A stretch of 64,000 bases of DNA, taken from NCBI GenBank assembly GCA_029204225.1, contig CM055098.1, forward strand, positions 55,250,282 to 55,314,281, written 5' to 3'. The notes under the pieces were generated by a model that was not told where the DNA came from, ran no database searches, and saw only the letters and a program-made list of their open reading frames with translations. Positions 22,235-32,930 of the stretch are shown piece by piece. The translations under genes and the position numbers were made by a program. This DNA is from Diphasiastrum complanatum. Taxonomy: Eukaryota; Streptophyta; Lycopodiopsida; Lycopodiales; Lycopodiaceae. The stretch's first letter is position 1. Each line of letters opens with the position of its first letter.

Positions 22235-24215
22235 GATTTGCATGGGAGATTACTATCCATGCTAAAAGATCCTTAAATTAGTGCAAATATTTGGATTCCT
22301 CTTCAAATAACAAGGCCTTCCCCAACAACCAAGAGGCATTATTGCAAAATTTGTCTTGGACTCCATTTTTTTTCTTAAAATTTGTATAGACGATGTTCTT
22401 AAGAAATTTTGGAGTGTTAAACTTATGAGGGCAAAAGTCCCAAGGGTAACATTCCTTCCCAAGGGTAATGTTTAGATTTTTTTTATCATGCTCAAGTGTC
22501 AATCTCTCATCCACATGAGAGCTTTGGTGGAAGGTCTAAATCGTTGAGACTTACATGTAAATTTAAAATACAAAGAGATATGCGACCCATAAACAAAGTG
22601 ACAAAGTGTTGCCCAAAAACACTTTGAGTTGCAAAAATAAATCCTCCTTTGCCATCAGTTAGAATGAGAGATCTGTGACTTTCACACCCCACCTTTTTCA
22701 ATTATGTTGAATTATAACTCAACTTAGCAACCTCACCATTATTCTACACCTACTAGATGCAAGTTGTTTAGTCCATGTCCAATTTAATGAAGATTTGGAA
22801 CAATTCTAGACATGGGCATTAAGCCTCCACTGCCAAGTTTATTAGTTATGCCTTGAAATTCTATCCATGGCCAATTTGGTAATTACTGATAATCTTGAGA
22901 TGGCCAAAGCACTCCAATAGTGAGCAGTACACGGTGTGTGACGACTATATGCATGCCGAGTGACTATCAGTTGGAACTAGAGTTGAGTCCAGTTAGTGCG
23001 GGCATGGACACGTGCACAGACTACTTGGTTCTATGTATCCTTTGAGGCTTTTGGTGACTGATTGAAGGCTTTTACTTGGTTGGTTGGGTGGTTTGGCTCA
23101 ACAACGTCCTTGTAAGTCTAGATTGATAGTTGTTAGAATTAAAAGCTATAATTTATACTGTCAACAAAAAGTTAGTTTTGTAAGTTGAGTAATGTACTTG
23201 GAACGTGTATACATATATTCTATATTTGGTTCGATTTGGCCATGTATGGGCCAAGTGTTTGGACAGAATTGAGTTTCAGCAATAGTAGTTTTGCTATGCA
23301 AGGTTGTATTATGAAAAAGACGTGTACTATATATAGTTCTTTTGTGTGAAGAGAACGAGTGGCCAGTATGGACACCATGACTCTCAGACCTAGATCACAT
23401 TCTTTTTCTCTAGGAGACGCTCCAGGGAAAACCTTGAGGCTGATATTTTGTTAGAGGATGAGTCAGATATCCCTTGTCGCTGTCTTCACCAGAATCGATG
23501 ACAACGTATTGCTTCCAGACTACACTTTATGGTACTAGGAGCTTTGTAGATCCAAAGCCACTACGAGTAGGTCCAATGTTTCCTCTTCAGTACTTGCATC
23601 ATCATCATCATCTTCATCTATCCTTGCTTTCTTCAGCAGAGGTCTATTATCGAGTTTGGATTGATTGTTGTTGTATAACTTTAGCTACATTGTACCCCAT
23701 TGTATAGTCTCTTAGATTTTTTTCATGAAAGTAGAGCAGAGATATGTATAGCTTTTAATCATTTTCTATTTAGTAATTGTTTTGTTTTTGCCAGACATTT
23801 ATATGCTCCTTTTAGTATTTATCATACTTTATGACCTTATGCACATAAGGGCCCCAATTCCATTACAGTCACAATTAACTTACAGGTTGTTGGTCTACTG
23901 ATCCCTAGCATGGACACGCTACCCGAGACCAATTGTGGGCATGGCAATGATAGCGTCCCCTAATCTCATAATAAATAAGGCATATGAATAGGAAATGCTC
24001 CTCTAACTCCACCTCTCCCAATTGCATAATTGACAAAGTCTACTGAGATGGAAAATGCCCTAGAAATGCCTGATTTCCACATATAACTAGTGTGAGAAAA
24101 CTCAAAAATGTCCCAATGTAAATTTGAGGCAATGTGAGAGTCCACTATCCAAGTAACGAGATAAAATTGGGACCCCAGAACTGTCCAGCTCTAGGAAACT
24201 AGAACGGTAGAAGTT
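22228..24215. other. Gene-free stretch, possible old LTR remnants
   Basis: Minus-strand frames at 22.26-22.70 kb have no recognisable motif. Around 23,131-23,350 a TGTTAGAATT start and a plus-strand TATATATAG box about 190 bases later look LTR-like, but no second boundary or primer site could be found. Nothing else is supported. Confidence 0.35.
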
Positions 24216-24216
24216 C

Positions 24217-24935
24217 GGCTTTGATACCAACATGACCCTGCCATGCCACTCAAGAATATGCATGATAAATAACCCTACTAATGTATTAATGGGAGCCCAC
24301 TGCTAGATCTGAAATATCAATGCCATATGTACGTAGTAGATGAGAAGCCTGAGAGTGCCATGATTCCTGATGGCCCTAGTGATGAAGCTGCCGAGAAGAG
24401 AGTAAATTAGCTATGTGTGGGTAACGTGAAACCGAAAGACTCTCAGCTCTAAATATATATAATCAACCTGAAAATAGCCTCAACCCAAGGTGGTATGACA
24501 ACAAACTCATTTATGATCCAGAAAGGATAGTTTATATCTCCATTGTGTGGAGTTTACAAGATAGCTAAACACAGAATCACAAGACTAGTTGATGTTAATC
24601 AACTAATCAATTACTCTCCATCGTTGCCACTCGTTTTAGATGGGCGTGAAGTCTACGATTCCAAACCCATTGAGCTACCAGCTGGCAGCGCGAAAGATTC
24701 TCCTTCGTTTGTTTCGTTTCCTTCGTTTTCTTTCGTTCTCTTTGTTTCTTTCGTAACTTTTCGTTTTGCGTCCTTTTGCAGTTTGTGGTCCTGGAGGTAT
24801 GTTTACGATTGACGAATGATTCGTGAATCGTTCGTCCTTCGAGTCAAGGCACGTTGACTTTCGCGAATTGTTCTCGTTCGACTTCGCTTCGTGTTCGTGT
24901 TGCAGCAAAGTTGCAGGAGTTCACCATTTCTGACA
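24217..24935 (-). repeat. Candidate LTR followed by a primer-site-like sequence
   Basis: On the minus strand a polypurine run (AAGAGGGAG) at about 24,936-24,944 directly follows the copia RNase H frame and precedes TGTCAGAAATGG at 24935, the expected start of a 3' LTR. At the other end (24,217-24,229) the minus strand reads TGGTATCAAAGCC, one base off the common tRNA-iMet primer site. That would place an internal region beyond this LTR as well. The end before the primer site (GGGTCATGT) is not a clean CA. The 705-bp LTR reading is tentative. Confidence 0.35.
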
Positions 24936-26560
24936 CTCCCTCTTGAACCTTGCAGCTTTGTACGTTCAATCCAATTGCCTTTCTTTGCTTGCCAAAGAGT
25001 GGCTTGTCGAGCAACTTTGTGAGCAGATCTGCAATCATGTCTTCTGATTTTATATACTGGACCTTGAGCTCTCCTTTCAAGATCAAATCTCGAATGTGAT
25101 GGTACTTCAGAGGTATGTGTCGTGTCTTTGAATGGAAGACAGGATCCTGGGACAGATAGATGGCACTCTGAGAGTCCATCATCATCGTGCTTGGCCCTTC
25201 TTGTGGTATCCCGATTGCCTCCAGCATCATCTGCAGCCACACTACCTCATTCGCCACCTTTGAAGCTGCAACATATTCAGCTTCGCAAGAGGATTGAGCC
25301 ACCAAGGTTTGCTTTTTGCATATCCAGCTGATTGCAGCTCCGCACGCTATTGTACATCCTCCAGTAACGGACTTGCTATCATCTTTGCAGCTCGCCCAGC
25401 TTGCATCACTATAGTGGTGCAGCTCGAATCTTTTTTTTCGTTTTCAGCTCTGTAGGTTAATCCCATATTCTGGGTATGCTTCAGATACTGTAGGATTCGT
25501 TTTGCCATTTGCCAATGTATCAGACCAGGATTGGAAGAGAATTGGCTCAAGGCGTAAACAGAGAAAGCTAGATTGGGTCTGGTACAAATTGTGAGGTACA
25601 TCAAACTATCGATTAAGTTTTGGTAGGGTATACTTGCCATCTTCTGTTTTTCCTCTTCCGTTTTTGGGCAATCTTGCTTCGTGAGCTTGGCTCCAGCTAT
25701 CATTGGCGTGGCCTTTTCTTTGCATTCCATCACGTGGTACTGCTTGAGCACCTTTTTGGCGTATTCTGACTGACTCAAGTGCATTTCGCCGTTTGTTCGA
25801 TCTCTTCTGATCTCTAGACCGAGGATTTTGTTGCTTCTCCAAGATCTGTGATTTCATAGCTCTCAGAAATCTGACTCTTTGTGTCTTTTATCAACATCAA
25901 GGAATTTCCTATCATTAGGGAATCATCCACGAAGATAGTCAGTATCACAAAATCTTTTTCTACTCTTTTCATGTAGACATTGCAGTCTGGTTGTGTAGGA
26001 TTGAAGTCTAGAGACTTCAGAAGACCATCGAGCTTCTTGTACCAAGCTCGTGATGCCTGTTTTAGACCATAGATGCATCTCTGCAACCGACAAACATATT
26101 GTCGATTGTCGGGGGTCTTCAAAACATTCAGGCTGCCTCATGAAGATTTTCTCCTCTAGATCTCTGTGGAGAAAGGCTGTTTTCACATCAATCTGGTGAA
26201 TTTTCAGATTGTGTTGTGTGGCATATGCAAGGAGTAGTCGTATGCTTGTCATCTTGACCATCGACAAATATGTGTCGAAATAATCAACACCATATCTTTG
26301 CGTGTAGCCCTTTGCGACAAGCCTTGCTTTGTAGCGGCCAATCGTGCCATCTGATTTCATCTTTTTCTTGTACACCCACTTGCAGTCGACTATTTTCCTG
26401 TTTTCTGGCAGTGGCTCCAATGTCCATGCCTCGTTTCGCCTCATCGACTCGATCTCCTCTAACATTGCCAGAATTCTCCCTCTGGACTCTGGATAGCTTC
26501 TTGAAATGTTGCTGGCTCTTCAATGAAGCTGTAGTATTTGAACTGTGTATCTTCGCTCCA
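24936..26560 (-). pseudogene. Ty1/copia pol fragment: reverse transcriptase and RNase H
   Basis: Minus-strand copia domains appear in order. The first is the RT entry region (MLEEIESMRRNEAWTLEPLP, CKWVYKKKMKSDG, RYKARLVAKGYTQ). Next comes HQIDVKTAFLHRDL, then RCIYGLKQASRAWYKK with a TIFVDDSLM-type catalytic motif (YVDD to FVDD). A connection region follows (YANKVLKQYHM-like, YLTICTRPNLAFSV). RNase H ends it (SSCEAEYVAAS, NEVVWLQ, KTRHIPLKYHHIRDLI, DLLTKLLDKPLF). Frames change at about 26,120, 25,820 and 25,340, so the copy is dead. Upstream it joins a different decayed frame at about 26,560 rather than copia integrase, so the 5' half was lost or replaced. Confidence 0.85.
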
Positions 26561-26589
26561 CTGAAGATTCTCAGAGTAACGATCTGGAG

Positions 26590-29022
26590 GTCATGTACAA
26601 AATTGCTTATAACGAAGTGACTTCCTTCGGTCTTGCAGATTGTGTCGAATCTTCGCAAAATAATCAGCAAGGTTTCGCTCCCAATCCACATAAAGACTGA
26701 AAAGTTCGGGATAGGCCATATTTACATTGATCAGCAAACCTGCATCATGAAAAATGCCTAAATCTGCAACACCTTTTGGTTTGTACAATTGGAACCGCGA
26801 TTTTTGCTTCCAAAATTGTCGCTTATTGTCTTCATTTTGCAAAAATTGATATTCTTTAATATGGATATACTCTAAGGCATACATAGCAGAAGAGCCATTG
26901 TATAACTCAGCTGATCCGAAAGGCATGACTTGGAATTTTCCCTGAATTATGCCCCAGTAGAGACATCCTTTCTGCTCGATAGATAACTGGGCCCATAACT
27001 AGAGAAAATCGTCCTTTTCCCATGGTGTCTTCCAATCATCGAAGGCGATGCCTACTGCGCCTAGCATCATATAATCCACACCCATTGTAATTCAATGTTA
27101 AAAGCTTGTGGACATTCCTGAATCGATTAGCAAATGCATTGAACCTTTCAGCACATACCTTCGACTGGTTTTGACGTGGTCGCTTTGTCTACGTAGCTGC
27201 TGTTGCCATATCTTGAGTTTGTAACTCAGCAACTAACTTTTGATCATCCAATTGCTTCTTGAGATCAGACAACTCCTGTTTGAGCTTGTCGATCTTTGCT
27301 ATTGCCTCCACATACTCTGGGTGGTCAGGAACTCCCGAGCAGGCAGGCACAACTTGAAGTTGCTGCGTCAGATCATCTATTCGTAGCCGTTGTGAGAGTC
27401 TAGCCCGCTGTAAGTTTGGGTGGCTTCAATAGACAACTCCTTCAACTTAGCCAACTCTTTTTCGACTAGCACCTTCACATCTTCGAGCGGTTGCAAGAAC
27501 TTGACGCAAAAATTATCGAGCATATGGCCTTGGAGCTGGTTCAGTTTCGAGAGGTCTATTGTGATAGAGTTTGCATTGCTGCACAAGGCAAGCACAGTTT
27601 CTGCCTTTATTCGTGTCGCTCGCTCCTCCTACAAATGTTTCTGGAGAGCGACATTGTGCTTATTGGCATCCAACAGTTGTTGTTTTAAAGAATCAATAGT
27701 AGTCTGATAATTTACAGACTTGGCCTCAATTGCCTTATTGATTTCTTTCAAAGAATCTGCTTCCTTGGTGGCGGTGTGAAACTATGCTTCGAAAAAACGA
27801 TTTCGGTCGATCAGCTTGGTGTTGTCTGATTCGAGCAAATCAATTTTCTCATAAGACTCTTTGAGAGAGTCTTGAAACTTCCGCTCTACTTCTATCAGGT
27901 CCAAGATGTTCTTCTGATTGAATCGATCAAATTCATATATATCAGCCACTAAATTATTGGCTGTGCTGGTCATGGATGTAAACCACCGGGGCTGGTTGTC
28001 AGGTTCATCATCATCTTCATCAGCTGCCCCGATGTCTTCTACTGCAGCTGCTCGAGCCTTGGCTGAAGTGTCGGATGGAGTTTTGTCTTCATCCGAGGTG
28101 CTTGAATTCTTCTACTTCTGTGAGGTTGAAGCAGAGGTTGGCTTTGTTGATTCAGCAGCAGCAGGTTCATCCGTATCCCTGGCAATAGCAGTGGCAGTGG
28201 CAATGGCACTATCAATGTCTATAGCAGTGATAGGTGCTACTTGGATTGGTGGGGCATGTGCTGCTGTGGTAGTCGTGGCAGGCATGGTCAGAAGACTGGA
28301 TAGGTCGACTGGTGTTGGGGGAAACAGTCTTCACATCAATGAACATTCCTCCTGATCGCTTAAGACTCCAAAATGCTCACACATATGCAAGACATGTGCT
28401 CTGACTGTAGAGCGCTTGTTATTTTACCATGTATTATTTTCGAAAAATGCGACACCAAATCGGTGTTTTCACCATAAGGTGATTTCTTGTGTTTGACCCA
28501 CCTCAAAAATGCCTTGTATGCAATGATGCCAAAGCATACAGGATTGCCGGCTAAAGCGTCTAATAAATACCCAAAATTCTGTACCGAAATGGTAGCATCC
28601 ACATCCGTCACAAAGATAACTTGATTGGCGTATTAGTACAAAACATTTTGAATGTGGCATCCTTGATCAGAAAAATTTTGTAGCCCTTCGTAGGTACGAA
28701 GCAGTTGCTCAGAAAATATTTATCTTCGTCCATGACGTCTCTGTTCGTAGAAATGACTTTACCATCAAGTGGCAAACCCAGAGCTGTGGAGAATACTTCC
28801 TCCGAGATAGTTAAAAATTTGTCTCACACATGAACTTTAAAATCAACATCAGATACTGAGTGGATGGAATTCACGAACTCAATACTGACTTCATAAAGGA
28901 TGAATAATGGTTCCACTTTCAAGCTTCCCAATCTGCATTGATTCAAAAAGGACTGGATTGATGCCAACCGGACTCCTGCGCGTGCTTTCTAGTTGATAGA
29001 AGAGTTGGATCCAGAAGCCATT
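26590..29022 (-). pseudogene. Long decayed frame of unknown family, with coiled-coil middle
   Basis: From the start MASGSNSSIN at 29022 the minus strand can be followed, with several stops and frame changes, to about 26,600. An N-terminal alpha/beta part (FLTISEEVFSTALGLPLDG, then DEDKYFLSNCFVP) is followed by a helical part (AYKAFLRWVKHKKSPYGENTD). An acidic/Ser-rich linker comes next, then a coiled coil (27.4-27.97 kb; NILDLIEVERKFQDSLKESY, VLVEKELAKLKELSIEATQ). The C-terminal piece (YALEYIHIKEYQFLQNEDNK, FSLYVDWERNLADYFAKI) matches nothing I know. The order beta-domain, helices, low-complexity linker, coiled coil resembles the extra frame at 2.2-3.7 kb. It is probably a retroelement accessory frame rather than a host gene. 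Confidence 0.4.
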
Positions 29023-29217
29023 TTGTCGAATAAATGATGAAAGCTCTGCAGATCGCAACAGGTCATAATATAATGCTTGATCGCAAAGATAGTGATCGTA
29101 AGTAGCAAAAGAAAGTATAAAAAAAAAAACGCAAGAAGAAAGTGTGAGGAGGAAAATAGAAAATGACTATGATATGCAATGACGGTGTGGAAAGGATGAT
29201 GACATGTCATGATGATG

Positions 29218-30195
29218 ATGTCATCAACATAGATAAGTAACAGTACAATACCAACATCATCAAACTTAATGTAAAGAGTGGGATCATATTCATTTTGAAC
29301 AAAACAAAGTAAAATGAGATAGCAATGCAATCTTGAATTCCAAGATCTCGAGGCTTGCTTCAAGCCATAGATGCTTCTTTGGAGAGGGCACACTTTGTCC
29401 TCCATTCCATGCTTGATGAACCCTTGTGGCTGTTGGCTCCGCTTTTTCCCTTGAAGATCTCCTTGGAGTGATAGGAGGGTTTGGTGCATGCTCCTCCATG
29501 TACTCCTCCTAGAAATCTAGATCTTGCTCCTCGGCCATCTTCTTCTTGATTGTTGGGGTACTTGAGCCTTCTTCAAGCATATGCATATTATGTTCATAAA
29601 AAATAATATCTCTTGAAACAACAAATTTGTTCAAGGATGGAATATAGACTTTGTAGCCCTTGCTTGAATTTGCATATCCAAGCATGATCCCTCTTGTGGA
29701 AGATGGATCCTCCTTGGTTCTTGTTTCCAATGGCACATGCACATAACATATACACCCAAAAACTTTCAAATGATTAAGATTGGGTTTCCTTCCATACAAC
29801 ATCTCATAAGGAATTTTGCCTTCAATTGGTTTGCAAGACACCCTATTCAAGTAGTTTGCACATACAAAAGATTCACTCCAAAAAAATTTGGATAAGCAAG
29901 CATCCAATCTTAAAGCCTTAGAACATTCACATAATGTTCTATTTCTTCTTTCAGCAACCCCATTTTGTTGAAAGGTATAGGGACAAGAAATTTCTTTCTT
30001 GAACCCTTCCTCCTCACAAAAGGCCTTAAACCCATTGGAGATGTATTCTCCACCATTGTCACTTCTAAAGATCTTGGTGTTATGATTATGATGCTTTTCC
30101 ACAAACAACTTGAACTTTACAAAAGTATCAAATGCTTGAGACTTGAAGGAAAGTAAGAACACCCAATAATATCTTGAGTAGAATATGTCGGGTAA
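29218..30195 (-). pseudogene. Ty1/copia fragment: integrase to truncated reverse transcriptase
   Basis: The minus strand begins with YSRYYWVFLLSFK at about 30,190 and shows the copia integrase core (KIFRSDNGGEY, then CPYTFQQNGVAERRNRT with the catalytic Glu). GKIPYEMLYGRKPNLNHLKV and FGCICYVHVPLETR follow. The integrase to RT spacer is shortened. RT motifs QRSIYGLKQASRSWN and LLIYVDDIIIMT are present, after which homology stops abruptly at about 29,218. Frames shift at about 29,500. The 5' neighbour (protease to pre-integrase) is present on the opposite strand at 30.2-30.83 kb. Confidence 0.85.
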
Positions 30196-30830
30196 AAGGG
30201 AATAATTTCTCTCGACTCATATTTTATGCACGACCTATAAAGTCCATTTTTACAACAAATGATCATGAATTTAAAGTTGAAGGTGTGGGATCCATTCTCT
30301 TATGCTTAGGATCTAACAAGAAGACTAAGATAGATGGTGTTCTCTTCATTCCTAGCATCACTAAGAATTTGCTTAGCGTTGGCCAACTTTTAAATCATGA
30401 TTTCATTGCGGAATTCTCTACTAATGTGACATCAAGAAGAATGGGAATATCATAGCAAGAGGAACAAGGTTTGGAAGGTTATTTAAGCATCATGCTTTTT
30501 TTATCCTAACCAATTTGTGATGGTAGCCAAGGAAAACAAAATGACCACATTTGATTTGTGACACAAGGGGCTTGGTCACATCAATACCAAGTCTATGGAA
30601 GCCATGTGCAAGCAAGAGCTTGCTCTAGGCCTTCCAAAATCCATGGCAAAGGAGGAAAAGGTTTGTGAAGGATGTGCTTTGTATAAAGCGCATAGGTTGT
30701 CTTTCTCTAACTCTATCACTAAGACTAGTCACCCTCTTAGTTGATTTATTTGGATGTACATTTTGCAAGCACAAGGAGCAATGGTGGAGCCACAATGTTT
30801 GTAAGCTTTAATGATGAATCCTGTAAGAAT
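30196..30830 (+). pseudogene. Ty1/copia fragment in opposite orientation: protease end to pre-integrase
   Basis: Plus-strand copia sequence. The protease C-terminal half (IFTTNDHEFKVEGVGSILL, GVLFIPSITKNLLSVGQLL) is followed by a pre-integrase region (GLGHINTKSMEAM, CEGCALYKAHRLSF), and the start of integrase (SNGGATMFVSFNDES) ends near 30,830. It supplies exactly the part missing 5' of the minus-strand fragment at 29.2-30.2 kb, but reversed. Confidence 0.75.
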
Positions 30831-31735
30831 CATATTGGAAAAATATGATTGAGATCAAGGAGGAGCTTGATGAAGAGGAGGAACAAAACTCGAGAGCTCC
30901 AACTATTTCAAAGAGAGCCACAAGAGCAAAGATGGAGCTATCAATGCTCATTTTTGTGGACAAGGAAATGCAAGTTGAAAAGGGGGGTACATTTTGTATT
31001 TCATTTGTCAAAGTTTGTAATGAAGTTGCTTTGAATTCTAAAGTATAGAATGCAAGGTGGTAGTCATGTCTACTTACTCTTGAATGTGCTAGAAGTAAGC
31101 ATGATATTTTCATTCATAAGTTGAAAGATTGTGACTTCATTTTCAAAGAGACATATTGTGAACCTTGTATGAGAATAAGTGAATCATCCTTGAAAGACAC
31201 TTATATCCATACAAGAGTATTTGGCCTCATTAGTTTCAAACAAGTATGTAATGCAGATCACTAGTGAGAAGCAATTGTGGACTAGTGAATTTGGCATGAA
31301 TGATCTTGGTGATTGCTTCGTTGACTTGAGAAGGAGCACTTCCATCAAGGAAAAATAGACCTAAATCTACAGCATTATGAAGGCTTGAGTAAAGAAAAAG
31401 GAGCAGCAAAAAAGTTTCTTCACATCTCCCTTTACTCATCTTACTTTGTGATTGATAAAAAACATGTCATGTATTTGACAATGTCCTTTGATGATGCTAA
31501 TATGAACATTGTTTTTCATCCTATATCTTATGATGATGAAATAGTGATCACTACTACTTTGGTTAGAGTTTCAAAGAAGGATTCAAAGGCCTCATCTTGT
31601 GATCCATTCATTCTTGAATTTACAAGGAATGAAGACCTTCATTGGAAGGATGACAAATTGAAGTTCGATGAAGTCAAGATGGTGATAGTTCAAACCTTGG
31701 TTGTATGTGCTTCATACAAAAATTGGATCTTATGA
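30831..31735 (+). pseudogene. Unidentified broken frame
   Basis: A plus-strand reading with stops can be followed from about 31,090 (KHDIFIHKLKDCDFIFKETY) to 31,735 (DLHWKDDKLKFDEVKMVIVQ). An acidic, Glu-rich piece lies before it (ELDEEEEQNS). I do not recognise a family. The setting between copia fragments suggests repeat-derived sequence. Confidence 0.25.
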
Positions 31736-32930
31736 AAAGTTGTTATTTTTCATGTTTGTTTTGAGGAGACTGATTTTGCAGCCCAAGGTGTTTGTTCAAC
31801 AACCTACCAAAGACAAAGTTTGGATCTTGAAGATAATCTTTATTGAAGAACCTGACAGTTATGTTGTTTATATTCATGTATTAATTATTGATCCAGGATA
31901 GTCTCATCAAGCTAAATCGTGAGGTGTTGTTTTAACAAAAATTGATAAATTGACTAGTGGAGTATGATCATGGACCCCAAACAATTCCTCCCAACAAGCA
32001 TTGGCCGAAACTTACCTTTCTCTCTCCAATCGACCATTGTGTAGAATCTATATTGAGGCTTCTTATATATTGTCTGCCCTTCCATTTGGTGATAGCAACA
32101 TATTCTAGCCATGACAAAAGCTCTAAACTGGCTAGCCTCGTCTCCTATTCCTTTATTATTTTTTGTCAAGCAAGACGCTAAAAAATAACCTTAGGTTGGG
32201 ATGATTTAAGATAGAGAGAGCTCTTGGATCAACAACCTACTCGAAGCACATCAAGATAATCTCTACCTAAAGAATGTCCAGCTGGTTTTTCTGCTGACAG
32301 CATTGACATAGTCAGCACATAGAGTATGAAATTCCCTTCCGCAGGTGTGAAGCAATGTCACAGCATTTTATTTCTCCAGTACTTCAAATCATGCAAAAAT
32401 GTCATCTCTGGAGGATATCAGGGACCGCAGCCACGTGACTTGAATCTTGGTAGTCCATAAAATCCTCAAAAGCAGTATATGGATCAAAAGAAGTCCATAA
32501 TAAAGTTGAGGGACATTATACCCTATCAAAACTGAAAAACTGGGGCCATAAGATGATTTGAACATAGTCTCCCAAACAGCAACATAAAAATATTTGCAGA
32601 CAAACAACGGTTTTCAATTGCTGGCACTACTCTTGGCTGTAGAAATCTTGCATTGTATTATGAAAACATTTGCTCAAACTAAATGGATGATAAGTACCAT
32701 CATGGACAACAATCTATAATATGAGACACAAACATTACTCTGCATACAGAAGAATATTTAAGGAATACATGACATGTCAAGAATTAACGTAGGAGCAATG
32801 TACATAAAAAAACCAAGAGCTCACACTGCTGCTGTGTTACTGAACAACTTCCAATGCGTATCAAACCGTTCACATTATATAGTGAGTACAGGTTCAATTC
32901 TACTAGATGAATCTCCCGCATCATACATAT
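31736..32930. other. Gene-free stretch and PPOX 3' flank
   Basis: No recognisable frames. The part next to 32,930 should hold the 3' untranslated region of the PPOX gene on the minus strand, but no clear poly(A) signal could be singled out. Confidence 0.45.

Noticed and set aside
22260-22700. Two adjacent minus-strand frames (77 and 64 residues)
   Set aside because: No recognisable motifs, no splice-consistent junction between them and no similarity to neighbouring elements.
24640-24690. tRNA/SINE-like A box (TAGCTCAATGG on the minus strand)
   Set aside because: No matching B box at the right distance and no cloverleaf can be folded. It lies inside the LTR candidate.
31090-31735. Possible viral-type or host protein frame
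   Set aside because: No motif of any family could be matched. Stops are frequent in the first half. Kept only as an unidentified broken frame.
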